This document shows positions 36,739 through 46,929 of a stretch of 63,602 bases of DNA, one piece after another. Under the pieces are notes generated by a model. That model saw only the letters and a list, made by a program, of their open reading frames with translations. It did not search any database and was not told the origin of the DNA. A program made the position numbers and the translations under genes. Within the stretch, counting starts at the first letter, position 1; every line of letters begins with the position of its first letter. The DNA lies in NCBI GenBank assembly GCA_944390115.1, contig CALXOW010000101.1, forward strand, positions 1-63,602, in the 5' to 3' direction. The stretch is from an uncultured Anaerobiospirillum sp. GTDB taxonomy: Bacteria; Pseudomonadota; Gammaproteobacteria; Enterobacterales; Succinivibrionaceae.

Positions 36739-37407
36739 ATGGCATACGCAAGTGAAGATATTAATGAGGACGTATTAGGCGTTATCGGCCTGATCTTTTT
36801 AGTCGTCGTGGGTTACTGGTTCTTTTCCGAGGATGACATTGAAGATGTGGCCCAGTACGCGCTCGAATCAGCCTTTGATGGCGATGAAGATGCGATTGCT
36901 GAGCTTGATCCTGACTACATTGATTGGGGCGGCCGTTTCAATATGTGGATGGATGATGTCAGCGATATAGGTTTTACTTCGATCTTTGTCGGTGCTTCGT
37001 TTCTAAATATGGAGCTTGCCGAGCGCAGTGAGCAAGTAGTTCAAGACTTCGAACGCCATGCTGAGAATCACGAAGGCGTGGATGAGATTGAGGTTTTTGC
37101 TTCGGGAACAAAAGAAGTACCTCAGCCTGATATGTCTTTTTGGGAGTGGGTTGTTAGTTTTTTTGCGCCGGAAATCCAAATAGTCGACGAAAAGGGCGCG
37201 GCTATGGCCAAAGTCACTTTTGACGATGGCACAGTTGAATTTTATGAGCAATTTCTGTCTCACATCGATAGCAGTGATTACACCGTTGAGGGCTGGGTTG
37301 TTAACGGTTGGTCCCGTCGAGCTAGCTTTAAAGGCGATGACGAAGATGAAATAAGTGATTTTGAGGAGAAGACCATTGAGCGCTATGAAAAGCGCTATAA
37401 CGATTAG
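36739..37407 (+). CDS. Membrane-anchored acidic protein, probable NTF2-like fold (paralog 1)
   Basis: Not a named family to me. The 222-aa protein has one N-terminal membrane segment (about 13-29, LGVIGLIFLVVVGYWFF), then an acidic domain. The pattern EDVAQYALESAFDGDEDAIAEL followed late by AKVTFDDGTVEFYEQFL and YTVEGWVV resembles the NTF2-like/DUF4878-type plan (inference). It shares these blocks, plus HEG-DE-E and KE-(V/L)-P, with the next gene, so the two are tandem paralogs. GGGAGAGAAGAC precedes the ATG. The strongly acidic tail and surrounding repeats suggest a recently shuffled locus. No partner enzyme or secretion gene adjoins it. Confidence 0.8.
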   Translation: MAYASEDINEDVLGVIGLIFLVVVGYWFFSEDDIEDVAQYALESAFDGDEDAIAELDPDYIDWGGRFNMWMDDVSDIGFTSIFVGASFLNMELAERSEQVVQDFERHAENHEGVDEIEVFASGTKEVPQPDMSFWEWVVSFFAPEIQIVDEKGAAMAKVTFDDGTVEFYEQFLSHIDSSDYTVEGWVVNGWSRRASFKGDDEDEISDFEEKTIERYEKRYND

Positions 37408-37427
37408 CACATTGGGACAGAGCTCAG

Positions 37428-37684
37428 ATCGCGCGCAGCCCAATAGTCTGCACCGGCCCGAACTCAGGGCGGGTGGGTGGGCCACTTCTTGCGCAACTTG
37501 AAGCCAGCACTCAACGTGGCACCGTTCACGCGGCGGGGAGCGGGATGGGGCAAGGAGCCGTAGCCTGAGCGGTAGGACAAACCACGATTGCGAGTAGCTT
37601 CAGGTTGAGCCTGAGTGCTTGCCCACGTTCTGAGTGGCCCACCCTCCCACCCATCAGGCTGGGTGCTGGCTTCCCTGCGTCCTT
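37428..37684. repeat. Inverted and direct repeat copies between the two paralogs
   Basis: 37428-37512 carries a G-rich core on the + strand (37467-37481), i.e. the R2 core inverted. 37567-37684 is a direct R2 copy (GAGCGGTAGGA, core 37638-37652, CACCCA/TGGGTG hairpin) that runs to within about 12 bases of the next gene's start and abuts its GGGAGA ribosome site. Confidence 0.82.
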
Positions 37685-37696
37685 GGGAGATAAGAC

Positions 37697-38428
37697 ATGG
37701 TGAACGTAAGTGATAACGTAAAAGAGCTCGCTAGTAACCTGCTTGCGCTTATCTTCATCATCGCTTTGGACTGCTGCTTCTTTTGGGAGGATGATGCAGA
37801 GGAAGTAAGCCAGAGCTATATCGAGGCCGCATTGGAGGGCGAAGGTGAGGAGATGGCCGAGCTCTCAACCAAGTTCATGCCCTATTTAGGTCGCATGAGT
37901 TTCAAGATCGATCATCCTAGGCAGAGGGATATGTGGGATGGTCTGATGAAAGAGACTGATATTGATAAGTTGAATGCGTCTCTGGAGCTGTCCCAACAAA
38001 AGCTTGCCCATCGCTTGGCGCGTAGAGCTAAACGCCACGAGGGCTGGGATGAGGTTGAGATCCTTGGAGTTGGGATCAAAGAGTTGCCTTCAGCCGAGCA
38101 ATCTATTTGGGCTTGGCTTAGCAGCTGGTTTGAGGATCGGCCTTGGTCTTGGATTGTTGGCTTTTTGGAAGAGGGCTCTGATGAGCCTCAATACCACGAA
38201 GATAAGGTAGGCCTTGCGATCGCTAAGATCACCTACGATGATGCTTCCTTGGACTACGTGGTACTGGCACTGACCCATGTCGATAACAGTGAATACACGA
38301 TCGAAGGCTGGAGCGTTACTCAAATTCTGGGGACGAGCAGTGTTGATGCGGGCTACGATGCGGACTATATCAAGTCCCGAGAGGAAAGGCTGCGAGAACT
38401 CTTGAATGAGTTTGAGAACGAAGGCTAA
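37697..38428 (+). CDS. Membrane-anchored acidic protein, probable NTF2-like fold (paralog 2)
   Basis: A tandem paralog of the gene at 36739. The 243-aa protein has a single N-terminal membrane segment (about 13-29) followed by FFWEDDAEEV and an EAALEGEGEEMAEL helix. The best-kept blocks are HEGWDEVEILGVGIKELP, AIAKITYDDASLDYVVLAL and HVDNSEYTIEGWSV. It differs by an extra helical stretch (about 75-105) and a Trp-rich segment (SIWAWLSSWFEDRPWSW). The ribosome site GGGAGA lies 8 bases before the ATG. The topology is probably cytoplasm-in with the domain outside the inner membrane (inference). Function unknown; a duplicated sensor or envelope protein is possible. Confidence 0.8.
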   Translation: MVNVSDNVKELASNLLALIFIIALDCCFFWEDDAEEVSQSYIEAALEGEGEEMAELSTKFMPYLGRMSFKIDHPRQRDMWDGLMKETDIDKLNASLELSQQKLAHRLARRAKRHEGWDEVEILGVGIKELPSAEQSIWAWLSSWFEDRPWSWIVGFLEEGSDEPQYHEDKVGLAIAKITYDDASLDYVVLALTHVDNSEYTIEGWSVTQILGTSSVDAGYDADYIKSREERLRELLNEFENEG

Positions 38429-38460
38429 GGCAGTTTTGATTTAAGGCTCACACCTCAAGT

Positions 38461-38494
38461 CGCAGGTCTTATGCGCTAAGGCCTGCGGTTTGTT
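38461..38494 (+). terminator. Terminator after paralog 2
   Basis: A stem CGCAGGTC / GGCCTGCG (one G-U pair), followed by GTTTGTTG. Confidence 0.65.
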
Positions 38495-38526
38495 GCATTG
38501 GTGGTCGTGGAGGCCTTAGGCTTGCT

Positions 38527-38740
38527 GAGCGGTAGGAACTTAGGGGCTGTTTCAGGCTTGGTCTGTGTGATTGCCCGCGCTCGGTGTGGCCCGCCCTCCC
38601 ACCCATCAGGCTGGGTGCTGGCTTCACCGCACCCTTCTGGGCTCAATCTGGGCGCCGAGTGAGCAGATCGCGTGGAGCCCGATGGTCTGCACAGGCCCAC
38701 ACTCGGGGCGGGCGGGTGGGGCGCTCATTGCGCAGCTTAA
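38527..38740. repeat. R2 direct copy followed by inverted copy, upstream of rplK
   Basis: 38527-38638 is a direct R2 copy (C-core 38590-38604, CACCCA/TGGGTG hairpin). 38650-38740 is the inverted copy with a G-rich core on the + strand (38705-38721). The mirror order of direct and inverted units resembles that at 37428-37684. It ends ~160 bp upstream of the rplK promoter. Confidence 0.82.
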
Positions 38741-38896
38741 GGTCAGCACTGCGCGGGATGCCGTTTACCGCCGTTTTGATCGCAATTTGGGGCTGTGCCT
38801 GAATATTGATTCCAGTGCTGTAGGCGGCCAGGATGGTGCGCGGGCGGGGCAAAATGATGGCGCGCGCGAAAAATTGCACTTTGCGCGAAAAAAGCT

Positions 38897-38925
38897 TTGA
38901 CATTGGGGACTTGTTTCTATAGAAT
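38897..38925 (+). promoter_or_regulatory. Strong sigma-70 promoter of the rplKAJL-rpoBC operon
   Basis: A perfect TTGACA (38897-38902), a 17-bp spacer and TAGAAT (38920-38925). It leaves a leader of about 180 nt before rplK, which may hold the L1-binding site used for feedback in other gammaproteobacteria (not resolved here). Confidence 0.88.
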
Positions 38926-39113
38926 GTTTTGGATTTACTGTTTTGCGATGCATATCTCATTTTTGGCGCCAAGCGCCGATGAGAGCAGTAACCAGTTTCC
39001 TTGTATGTGTCAGCGTCTTGGTAAGCTGCGCTGATTTCGGGAAGCGTGCTGGGGTGTAAGCCCTGTGGAGGACCTCCTCGGTGCGCGCTAGACCCAACAT
39101 TGAGAGATGAAAA

Positions 39114-39542
39114 ATGGCAAAGAAAGTTTCTGCCTACATTAAGCTTCAGGTTGGCGCAGGTAACGCTAACCCAGCTCCACCAGTTGGCCCAGCTTTAGGT
39201 CAGCATGGTGTTAACATCATGGAGTTCTGCAAGGCCTTCAACGCCGCTACTTCCAAGATGGAGAAGGGCTCCCCAGTACCAGTAGTTATTACTGTTTACT
39301 CCGATAAGTCCTTTACCTTCGTTACCAAGACTCCACCAGCCTCCTTCTTAGTTAAGAAGGCCTTAAACCTCCAGTCTGCTTCCCACAAGCCAGGCAAGGA
39401 GATCGTAGGCAAGATTACTATGGCTCAGTGCTTAGAGATTGCCAAGGTCAAAGAGGCCGACATGACTGGTGCAGACTTAGAAGCTTCTGCCCGTACTATC
39501 GCTGGTACCGCCCGTTCGATGGGTATTGAGGTCGAGGAGTAG
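39114..39542 (+). CDS. rplK: 50S ribosomal protein L11
   Basis: Part of the GTPase-associated centre of the large subunit. The 142-aa protein has the same length as E. coli L11 and the signatures [32 protein letters not shown] and the C-terminal RNA-binding [12 protein letters not shown]. Five of its seven leucines are TTA and none is CTG. It is first in the operon, 5 bases before rplA. It is normally next to nusG, but here ~9.8 kb lie between them. Confidence 0.99.
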   Translation: MAKKVSAYIKLQVGAGNANPAPPVGPALGQHGVNIMEFCKAFNAATSKMEKGSPVPVVITVYSDKSFTFVTKTPPASFLVKKALNLQSASHKPGKEIVGKITMAQCLEIAKVKEADMTGADLEASARTIAGTARSMGIEVEE

Positions 39543-39547
39543 GAGCT

Positions 39548-40264
39548 ATGGCAAAGTTATCTAAGCGCATGAAGGAAATTCGTTCCATCATCGACCGTTC
39601 GCGCGAGTACGAGGTCAATGAGGGCTTCGAGACCTTAATTAAGTGTGCCAAGGCCAAGTTCGTTGAGTCGGTTGACGTTGCCATTCAACTGGGCATCGAT
39701 CCTACCAAGTCCGACCAGAACATCCGTGGTGCTACCGTATTACCTCACGGTACCGGCCGCACTGTTCGCGTTTGCGTCTTCACTCAGGGCGAGTTAGCCG
39801 AGCAGGCTAAGGCCGCTGGTGCTGATTTCGTCGGTATGGACGAGTTAGCTCACGAGATCAAGCAGGGCAAGTCCGACTTTGACGTCGTGATCGCTTCCCC
39901 TGATGCTATGCGCGTCGTTGGCCAGTTAGGTCAGATCTTAGGTCCACGTGGCTTAATGCCTAACCCTAAGGTTGGTACCGTTACCCGTGATGTTGCTACC
40001 GCCGTTAAGAATGCCAAGTCCGGTCAGGTTCGTTACCGTAACGACAAGACTGGTGTCATCCAGGCTTCGATCGGTAAGGTCAACTTCACCCCAGCTCAGC
40101 TCACCGATAACTTAAACGCCTTAGTGGGCGCTATCGTTAAGGCTAAGCCAGCTGCCGCTAAGGGCACCTTCATTAAGAAGGTTTGCATCTCCACCACTAT
40201 GGGTGGCGGCTTAAGCGTTGATAAGAGCACCTTAAACACCGAGCGTGCTGCTGCTCAGGCTTAG
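39548..40264 (+). CDS. rplA: 50S ribosomal protein L1
   Basis: Binds 23S rRNA at the mobile L1 stalk and, in related bacteria, represses translation of its own rplK-rplA mRNA. The 238-aa protein shows [52 protein letters not shown]-type landmarks and [16 protein letters not shown]. It starts 5 bases after the rplK stop with AGGAG overlapping the gap, so translation is coupled. A 382-nt leader for rplJ follows. Confidence 0.99.
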   Translation: MAKLSKRMKEIRSIIDRSREYEVNEGFETLIKCAKAKFVESVDVAIQLGIDPTKSDQNIRGATVLPHGTGRTVRVCVFTQGELAEQAKAAGADFVGMDELAHEIKQGKSDFDVVIASPDAMRVVGQLGQILGPRGLMPNPKVGTVTRDVATAVKNAKSGQVRYRNDKTGVIQASIGKVNFTPAQLTDNLNALVGAIVKAKPAAAKGTFIKKVCISTTMGGGLSVDKSTLNTERAAAQA

Positions 40265-40646
40265 TAGCTGAGTGCCCCCTGAAGCTGGGGGAATCTTGAG
40301 ATTTCGTGCCTTGGGTACAGGCACCAAGAATTTGGCCGGGAGCTTTTCTCCCACCAAAGACCGCAGGGGGAAGTATCCATTAGCCAGCGGCAAGAAGTCA
40401 GTTTAGAGCAGGGCGCTCTTTGCTGGTGGACGTTGTGCTTTTCCTTAATCATCCTGCGCAGGCGGAATGAGCTCTAATGGAATTTTCCTTTAGGCTTGAT
40501 TTCCGGTATTCCCATGTGGGACTAACTGTTTGGGCCATGGTAGGTCGTAGGGCAAGTTTGAGTTAGGTGACCTAACGAAGTTGCTTGATCTACTGTGAGT
40601 AAGCCTTTGGCTTGCGTGCCCAGACTATCCAGGAGTCACTGCTAAA
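40265..40646 (+). promoter_or_regulatory. Probable L10 leader of rplJ-rplL
   Basis: A 382-nt non-coding gap sits where E. coli has the long leader bound by L10-(L7/L12)4, which controls rplJ-rplL translation. Several stems are visible (CCCCCTGAAGCTGGGGG near 40274, and TTGGGTACAGGCACCAA near 40312), and a GACCGCAGGGGGAAG stretch resembles the kink-turn side of known leaders. The position is strong evidence; I have not folded it in full. Confidence 0.55.
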
Positions 40647-41150
40647 ATGGCATTAAATATCGAAGACAAGAAGCAAATTGTTGCTGATGTTAGCGAGTAC
40701 GCCAAGAAAGCATTATCAGCTGTTTGTGCTGATTCCTGTGGCATCCCAGTAGCCCAAATGACCAAGCTCCGCAAGGCTGCTCGTGACAACAACGTTTACT
40801 TACACGTTGTTCGTAACACCCTCCTTGCTCGTGCCGTTGAAGGCACCGAGTTTGAGTGCATGAAGGATAAGTTCAAGGGCCCAACCTTAATCGGTTTCTC
40901 CTTAGAGCATCCAGGTGCTGCTGCTCGTCTGTTCAAGGAATTTGCCAAGCAAAACGACAAGTTCTCGATCAAGGCTTTAGCCTTTGAAGGCGTAGTCTAC
41001 GAGGGCAAGGACGTCGACGTATTAGCCACCTTACCAACTTACGAGGAGGGTGTTGCTCAGTTAATGGCCACGATGAAGGAGGCCGCAGCTGGCAAGCTGG
41101 TACGTACTTTAGCTGCTTTAGGCGACAAGTTACAGGGCGAGGCTGCTTAA
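40647..41150 (+). CDS. rplJ: 50S ribosomal protein L10
   Basis: Anchors the L7/L12 dimers to the ribosome stalk. The 167-aa protein has the usual plan: [19 protein letters not shown], a [23 protein letters not shown]-binding stretch, and the C-terminal L7/L12-binding helix ending [14 protein letters not shown] lies 12 bases before the ATG. It is followed by a 161-nt gap to rplL with a perfect ACCCTAG/CTAGGGT hairpin. Confidence 0.99.
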   Translation: MALNIEDKKQIVADVSEYAKKALSAVCADSCGIPVAQMTKLRKAARDNNVYLHVVRNTLLARAVEGTEFECMKDKFKGPTLIGFSLEHPGAAARLFKEFAKQNDKFSIKALAFEGVVYEGKDVDVLATLPTYEEGVAQLMATMKEAAAGKLVRTLAALGDKLQGEAA

Positions 41151-41241
41151 TAGCTGCCTAGCTTTGGTGGCTAAGCCACCGCAACTGATTTCTTAAGTCA
41201 AACCACCATTAAAACACCAGGGCGTAACACACTGCGGTTTT

Positions 41242-41270
41242 ACCCTAGGTTCCCTAGGCTTTTCTAGGGT
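41242..41270 (+). promoter_or_regulatory. Intercistronic hairpin between rplJ and rplL
   Basis: The stem ACCCTAG (41242-41248) / CTAGGGT (41264-41270). The loop holds TTCCCTAGG, which could pair alternatively with the left arm. With no T-run, it is more likely a stability or translation-ratio element than a terminator. Confidence 0.45.
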
Positions 41271-41311
41271 GGCACGGTTTGCATCCGAATTACTTTAAAG
41301 GAAGATTCAAA

Positions 41312-41683
41312 ATGGCTTTATCCAAGGATGAAATCATTAACGCTATTGCTGAGATGAGCGTAATGGACGTTGTTGAGCTCGTTAAGGCAATGGAAGAGAA
41401 GTTCGGCGTTTCCGCTGCTGCTGCTGTTGTCGCTGGCCCAGCTGCCGGTGGTGCTGCTGCCGCTGAGGAGAAGACCGAGTTCGACGTCACCTTAAAGGAG
41501 ATCGGTGCTAACAAGATCGCCGTTATTAAGGCTGTTCGTACCGCTACCGGTTTAGGCTTAAAGGAGGCTAAGGACTTAGTCGAGAGCGCTCCTGCTAAGA
41601 TCAAGGAAGGCGTTTCTAAGGAAGATGCCGAGGCCCTCAAGAAGTCCTTTGAAGAGGCTGGCGCTGTTGTTGTTGTTGAGTAA
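41312..41683 (+). CDS. rplL: 50S ribosomal protein L7/L12
   Basis: The multi-copy stalk protein that recruits translation GTPases. I use ATG 41312, since AAAGGAAG lies just before it and the protein then starts [15 protein letters not shown] as in relatives; an upstream in-frame ATG at 41279 would overlap the leader. The 123-aa protein shows the N-terminal dimer domain, the Ala-rich hinge (about 35-50) and the C-terminal [20 protein letters not shown] domain. Its last codons are a run of GTT followed by GAG. Confidence 0.99.
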   Translation: MALSKDEIINAIAEMSVMDVVELVKAMEEKFGVSAAAAVVAGPAAGGAAAAEEKTEFDVTLKEIGANKIAVIKAVRTATGLGLKEAKDLVESAPAKIKEGVSKEDAEALKKSFEEAGAVVVVE

Positions 41684-42391
41684 TAACAACAACTCCTTAA
41701 GACTTGCCCTCTGACAAGTCTGAGCAAGAGGGGCAAGCTCAGTTTGCTTTCCCTTTTTGCTCCTTTGCCCAACCCGCGCTCTCATTTTTTGAGGGCGCGG
41801 GTTCGGTGCCTTAATTGCAGGTGCTGTGCAATCCCTATTATGGGGCAGAACTTAGGGTCAGTGGTTAACACCTCAAGTTCGTCCTCATAACAAATTTTTT
41901 GGGTGATTGTGCCCCCTCCTAAGCAGCGATCAACGCTTATTTGGACCAGGCTCGGGTCAGCTCTGACCTAACTTAAGCACAAGAGCTCACTTAATGGGCG
42001 ACGCTGGTAAGACCTTTGGGTCTTGTCATTTTCTTCTACTCGGTCTTAAGGCGCTGTGCCTTAAGCGTCAACACCTCGGCAGCTTGGTGCTGTCAATCAT
42101 TTTCCCCTTAACTTATTTTTCTTGCCCCCATTTGTATCCTCGCCCTGCGGCTTGGGGACTTAGCGGCATGAATTAAGCTGGGGTTGGTAGTTGGAGTGTA
42201 ACGCGTCGTTTGTTATTAAGTCAGCTGTGCCATGGCCCTCGCGTCCATCGGTTCATGCTCGTTGCTTTCTGGCAGGAAGTGCTCACCTAAGACACTGAAG
42301 TTTGGTGGCTGCTCTAGTTAGTGCTGCTAAGCTTTGGGCTTTGATTTGTAGCCCCAACCGCGACCAAGATCAACCTGAGGATCCCCCTTCC
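41684..42391 (+). other. rplL-rpoB intercistronic region with hairpin at 41771-41802
   Basis: A 708-nt gap inside the operon. A strong hairpin AACCCGCGC (41771-41779) / GCGCGGGTT (41794-41802) lies ~90 nt after rplL and has no T-run. In E. coli this position holds a partial attenuator and an RNase III site, so a similar role is plausible (inference). The rest holds no convincing gene; a 60-codon open frame at 41994 lacks support. Confidence 0.5.
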
Positions 42392-45300
42392 ATGGTTTAC
42401 TCGTACACTGAGCAAAAGCGCATCCGTAAGGATTTTGGTAAGAGAGTTAAGGTGCTCGACACCCCATACTTGCTTGCCGTTCAGCTTGATTCTTTTAAGC
42501 AATTCATCAGCTCTGATCCGCAAAACGAAAATGGTTTAGTGGCAGCCTTTAAGAGCGTATTCCCAATCAAGTCTTACTCGGGTAACGCTGAGCTGAGCTA
42601 CAACAGCTTCAAGTTAGGTGAGCCTAAGTTCGATGTCCATGAGTGCATGATTCGTGGCACCACTTACTCGGCTCCGCTCAAGGTTAACTTAAGCTTAATC
42701 CGCTACGAGAAGGATTCTCCTAAGACGGTTCGTGAGAAGTTAGACCAGGAAGTCTATATGGGTGAAATCCCACTCATGACCGAAAACGGTACCTTTATCA
42801 TCAATGGTACTGAGCGTGTCGTGGTCTCGCAGTTACACCGCTCGCCAGGTGTTTTCTTCGATAACGATCGCGGTAAGACCCACCCTGGCCGTGTGCTGTT
42901 CTCGGCCCGTATTATTCCATACCGTGGCTCGTGGCTTGATTTCGAGTTCGATCACCGCGATAACCTCTTCGTGCGTATCGACCGTCGTCGTAAGCTGCCT
43001 GCTACCGTCCTGTTACGCGCCTTAGGCTACAACACCGAGCAGATCTTAGATCTCTTCTTTAACACCGTTGAGATTGAGATCAAGGGCAATAAGCTCTTTA
43101 TGGAGCTGGTGCCGGAGCGTATGCGCGGTGAAACCGCTTCCTTCGACATTATGCTCGATGGCAAGTGCTTGGTTGAGGCTGGTAAGAAGATTACCGCTCG
43201 CCATATTCGCGATCTGTCCAAGGCTGGTCAGACCTCGATCGAGATTCCACCTGAGTACCTGATCGGTAAGATTATCGCTAAGGACTATGCCGCAGCTGAC
43301 GGCGAGGTACTGTTACCTGCCAATACCGAGCTGACCTTAGAGAAGCTGCCGGTTATCGCTCAGTTAGGCCTCAAGAAGTTTGAAATCCTGTTCACCTCGC
43401 AGGTGGACGAAGGCGCCTTCATCGCCGATACCCTGCGCAATGACACCACCCGTGATCTGCGCTCGGACGAAGAGGATCGCATTGCTGCCCTCTTTGAAAT
43501 CTACAAGATGATGCGCCCAGGTGAGCCTCCAACCACTGAGGCCGCCGAGACCTTATTCCATAACTTATTCTTCGCTGAGGATCGCTACGACTTATCCTCG
43601 GTTGGTCGTATGAAGTTTGATACCCGCTTTGTCGAGATCAACCGCTTCAAGACTGGCCTCGAGCGTACCTTAGGCGATGAAGAATTTGCTTTAAACACCC
43701 CTGAGGGTGGTGTTTATGTGGTCGGGGGCAATGTTTACGCCTCTTACCCTGATGTCGTGAAGACGGTACGCGCCCACTTAGACGCTTCCGAGAACGCCTG
43801 CATCCCAGTACCAAGCCCAGAGCGTAATGCTGACAAGTTATTGGACTTCTTAGATGGCCTCTTATACAAGGTCAACCCAGACCCAATGATTAAGCCAGCC
43901 GAGCGCTTTGTCTTTAACAATGTGCAGTTAAAGACCGGCCGTGCTAAGAGCGACGTGATCACGATCGAGCGCTGCATTGTGCTGCCACTGTCGGCTTTAG
44001 AGGGCCGCACCGCGCACATCCCTGAGCTCAAGGCCACCGTAACTGGCTCAGATGGCAAGCCATTAGAGCTGCATCGTGAGCGCAATGAGATGTACCGTGG
44101 TACTCTCTCGCACAACGATATCATCAAGGTCATGCGTTACTTAGTACGCATCCGTAACGGTAAGGAGACCATCGACGATATCGACCACTTAGGCAACCGT
44201 CGTATCCGCAGCGTCGGTGAAATGGCTGAGAACCATTTCCGTATCGGCTTAGTCCGTGTCGAGCGTGCGGTCAAGGAGCGCCTGTCCTTAGGTGATCTCG
44301 ATTCGACCACGCCACAAGAGCTGATCAACGCTAAGCCAATCTCGGCTGCGATCAAGGAGTTCTTTGGCTCCTCGCAGTTATCTCAGTTCATGGATCAAAA
44401 CAATCCACTGTCTGAGGTTACCCACAAGCGTCGTATTTCGGCCTTAGGTCCTGGTGGTTTAACCCGTGAGCGTGCCGGCTTCGAAGTCCGTGACGTGCAC
44501 CCAACCCACTACGGTCGTCTCTGCCCAATTGAGACCCCTGAAGGTCCAAACATTGGTCTGATTAACTCCTTGGCCGTGTTTGCTCGTTGCAACGACTATG
44601 GCTTCTTAGAGACCCCATATCGTCGCGTTAATGACAAGCATGTCTCCGAGGACTTCGAGTACTTATCGGCAATCGACGAAGGCCAGTACGTTATTGCTCA
44701 GGCTAACACTGACTTAGACGCCGACGGCAATATTATCGACGAGTACGTCCAGTGCCGTTACAAGGGTGAGTCCACGGTCCGTCGCGCCAGCGACGTCCAA
44801 TATATGGACGTGTCACCACAGCAGGTTATTTCGGTCGCTGCCGCCTTGATTCCATTCTTGGAGCACGACGACGCTAACCGTGCCCTGATGGGTGCCAACA
44901 TGCAACGTCAGGCCGTGCCAACCGTGCGCTCGGAGAAGCCATTTGTTGGTACTGGTATGGAGCGTGCGGTCGCAGTTGACTCCGGTGTTTCCATTATTGC
45001 CCGTCGTGGCGGTATCGTGGATCACGTGGACGGTGCCCGTATTGTGGTTCGGGTCAATGAGGAAGAAATCCAAGGTACCCACGATGCCGGTATCGACATT
45101 TACAACCTCATTAAGTACACCCGTTCCAACCAGAACACCTGCATCAATCAGCGCCCATGCGTCAATGTCAACGAAGAGGTGCGCGCAGGTGACGTGTTAG
45201 CCGACGGTAGCTCCACTGATTTAGGCGAGCTGGCCTTAGGTCAGAACTTACGCGTGGCCTTCATGCCATGGAACGGCTACAACTACGAGGACTCGATCTT

Positions 45301-46879
45301 AGTTTCCGAGCGTGTGGCTGCTAAGGATCGCTTAACCACGATCCACATCCAGGAAATCTCCTGCGTGGCTCGTGACACCAAGTTAGGCCCGGAGGAAATC
45401 ACCGCTGATATTCCAAATGTCGGTGAGGCTGCTTTATCCAAGCTCGACGAGTCCGGTATTGTCTATATCGGTGCTGAGGTCGTCGGCGGCGATATTCTGG
45501 TAGGTAAGGTCACCCCTAAGGGCGAGACCCAGTTAACTCCAGAAGAGAAGCTGTTACGTGCGATCTTCGGTGAGAAGGCTTCCGAGGTTAAGGATAGCTC
45601 GACCCGCGTCCCTAACGGTGTCTCTGGTACGGTTGTTGACGTCCAAGTCTTCACGCGTGAGGGTGTCGAGAAGGATGCTCGCGCTAAAGAAATCGAAGAG
45701 ATGCAGCTCAATAAGGCCCGCAAGGACTTAGACGAAGAGTTTGCCTTCTTGACCGCCGGTATGATGCGTCAGGCCCGCCACGTCTTAGCTAAGGCCGGTG
45801 TCCCTGAGAATGAGCTTAAGCACTTAAGCGATGCCGAGCTCTTTGACTATCGCATCGATGACGACAACGCCACCCGCGAGCTCGAGGAAATCGGTGCCCG
45901 CTTAGACGAGTATCGCCTCGAGTACAAGGACAAGTTCGAGACCATTCGCCGCAAGTTAACTGAGGGTGATGACTTAACCCCAGGCGTGCTCAAGATCGTT
46001 AAGGTCTACCTCGCCGTTAAGCGTCGCATTCAGCCTGGTGACAAGATGGCAGGTCGTCACGGTAACAAGGGTGTTATCTCCAAGATTTGCCCAATCGAGG
46101 ATATGCCATTTGACGAGAATGGCCAGCCAGTTGATATCGTGCTCAACCCTCTGGGCGTGCCTTCGCGTATGAACATCGGTCAGGTGCTCGAAGTACACTT
46201 AGGCTTAGCCGCTAAGGGTATTGGCGATGTCATCAACAAGATGCTGGTGGAGCAGCGTGCTATCGCTGAGATCCGCGCGATGTTGCAGAAGATCTACGAC
46301 TTAGGCGGCACCTCGCAGCACGTGGACATCAGTGCGATGTCAGACGAAGAGGTCATGACCTTAGCCCAGAATGTCCGTGGCGGTATGCCAGTTGCGACCC
46401 CAGTGTTTGACGGCGCGACCGAAGAGTCGATTAAGGAGCTCTTAGAGCTGGCAGGCCTGCCTAAGTCCGGCCAGATGACCTTATACGATGGCACCACCGG
46501 TAAGGCTTTCGAGCGTAAGGTTACCGTGGGCTATATGTATATGCTCAAGCTCAACCACTTAGTCGATGACAAGATGCACGCCCGTTCGACCGGTTCGTAC
46601 AGCTTAGTCACCCAGCAGCCATTAGGCGGTAAGGCTCAGTTCGGTGGTCAGCGCTTCGGTGAAATGGAAGTGTGGGCCCTGGAGGCCTACGGTGCGGCTT
46701 ACACCTTACGTGAGATGTTGACGGTCAAGTCCGACGACGTCAACGGCCGTACCAAGATGTACAAGAATATTGTTGACGGCGCCTATAAGATGGAGGCCAG
46801 CATCCCTGAATCCTTCAACGTGCTGCTGCGTGAAATCCGCTCCTTAGGCATCAACATCGACTTAGTCCGCAAGGAATAA
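42392..46879 (+). CDS. rpoB: RNA polymerase beta subunit with large insert
   Basis: The beta subunit of RNA polymerase, target of rifampicin. I start at ATG 42392 because the protein then begins [19 protein letters not shown], as in E. coli; 30 further codons upstream are probably untranslated. The 1495-aa protein is ~153 residues longer than E. coli RpoB (1342). The excess is one insert at residues ~411-570 (nt 43622-44101), between VGRMKF and [10 protein letters not shown], just before the [17 protein letters not shown] region. The rifampicin cluster [20 protein letters not shown] is intact and of the sensitive type. The two standard gammaproteobacterial inserts are also present. It is followed by a hairpin and rpoC. 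Confidence 0.99.
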   Translation: MVYSYTEQKRIRKDFGKRVKVLDTPYLLAVQLDSFKQFISSDPQNENGLVAAFKSVFPIKSYSGNAELSYNSFKLGEPKFDVHECMIRGTTYSAPLKVNLSLIRYEKDSPKTVREKLDQEVYMGEIPLMTENGTFIINGTERVVVSQLHRSPGVFFDNDRGKTHPGRVLFSARIIPYRGSWLDFEFDHRDNLFVRIDRRRKLPATVLLRALGYNTEQILDLFFNTVEIEIKGNKLFMELVPERMRGETASFDIMLDGKCLVEAGKKITARHIRDLSKAGQTSIEIPPEYLIGKIIAKDYAAADGEVLLPANTELTLEKLPVIAQLGLKKFEILFTSQVDEGAFIADTLRNDTTRDLRSDEEDRIAALFEIYKMMRPGEPPTTEAAETLFHNLFFAEDRYDLSSVGRMKFDTRFVEINRFKTGLERTLGDEEFALNTPEGGVYVVGGNVYASYPDVVKTVRAHLDASENACIPVPSPERNADKLLDFLDGLLYKVNPDPMIKPAERFVFNNVQLKTGRAKSDVITIERCIVLPLSALEGRTAHIPELKATVTGSDGKPLELHRERNEMYRGTLSHNDIIKVMRYLVRIRNGKETIDDIDHLGNRRIRSVGEMAENHFRIGLVRVERAVKERLSLGDLDSTTPQELINAKPISAAIKEFFGSSQLSQFMDQNNPLSEVTHKRRISALGPGGLTRERAGFEVRDVHPTHYGRLCPIETPEGPNIGLINSLAVFARCNDYGFLETPYRRVNDKHVSEDFEYLSAIDEGQYVIAQANTDLDADGNIIDEYVQCRYKGESTVRRASDVQYMDVSPQQVISVAAALIPFLEHDDANRALMGANMQRQAVPTVRSEKPFVGTGMERAVAVDSGVSIIARRGGIVDHVDGARIVVRVNEEEIQGTHDAGIDIYNLIKYTRSNQNTCINQRPCVNVNEEVRAGDVLADGSSTDLGELALGQNLRVAFMPWNGYNYEDSILVSERVAAKDRLTTIHIQEISCVARDTKLGPEEITADIPNVGEAALSKLDESGIVYIGAEVVGGDILVGKVTPKGETQLTPEEKLLRAIFGEKASEVKDSSTRVPNGVSGTVVDVQVFTREGVEKDARAKEIEEMQLNKARKDLDEEFAFLTAGMMRQARHVLAKAGVPENELKHLSDAELFDYRIDDDNATRELEEIGARLDEYRLEYKDKFETIRRKLTEGDDLTPGVLKIVKVYLAVKRRIQPGDKMAGRHGNKGVISKICPIEDMPFDENGQPVDIVLNPLGVPSRMNIGQVLEVHLGLAAKGIGDVINKMLVEQRAIAEIRAMLQKIYDLGGTSQHVDISAMSDEEVMTLAQNVRGGMPVATPVFDGATEESIKELLELAGLPKSGQMTLYDGTTGKAFERKVTVGYMYMLKLNHLVDDKMHARSTGSYSLVTQQPLGGKAQFGGQRFGEMEVWALEAYGAAYTLREMLTVKSDDVNGRTKMYKNIVDGAYKMEASIPESFNVLLREIRSLGINIDLVRKE

Positions 46880-46891
46880 ATTGACCACGCT

Positions 46892-46929
46892 CCCCGGCAG
46901 CTCAAAGCTTTGAGTTCAAGCTGCCGGGG
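46892..46929 (+). promoter_or_regulatory. rpoB-rpoC intercistronic hairpin
   Basis: A perfect 11-bp stem CCCCGGCAGCT / AGCTGCCGGGG with a 16-nt loop that contains CAAAGCTTTG. No T-run follows, so it is more likely an mRNA processing or stability element than a terminator. Confidence 0.6.

Noticed and set aside
42302-42391. rpoB start 30 codons upstream
   Set aside because: The protein starting at 42392 begins with the conserved MVYSYTE; the extra codons have no homology.
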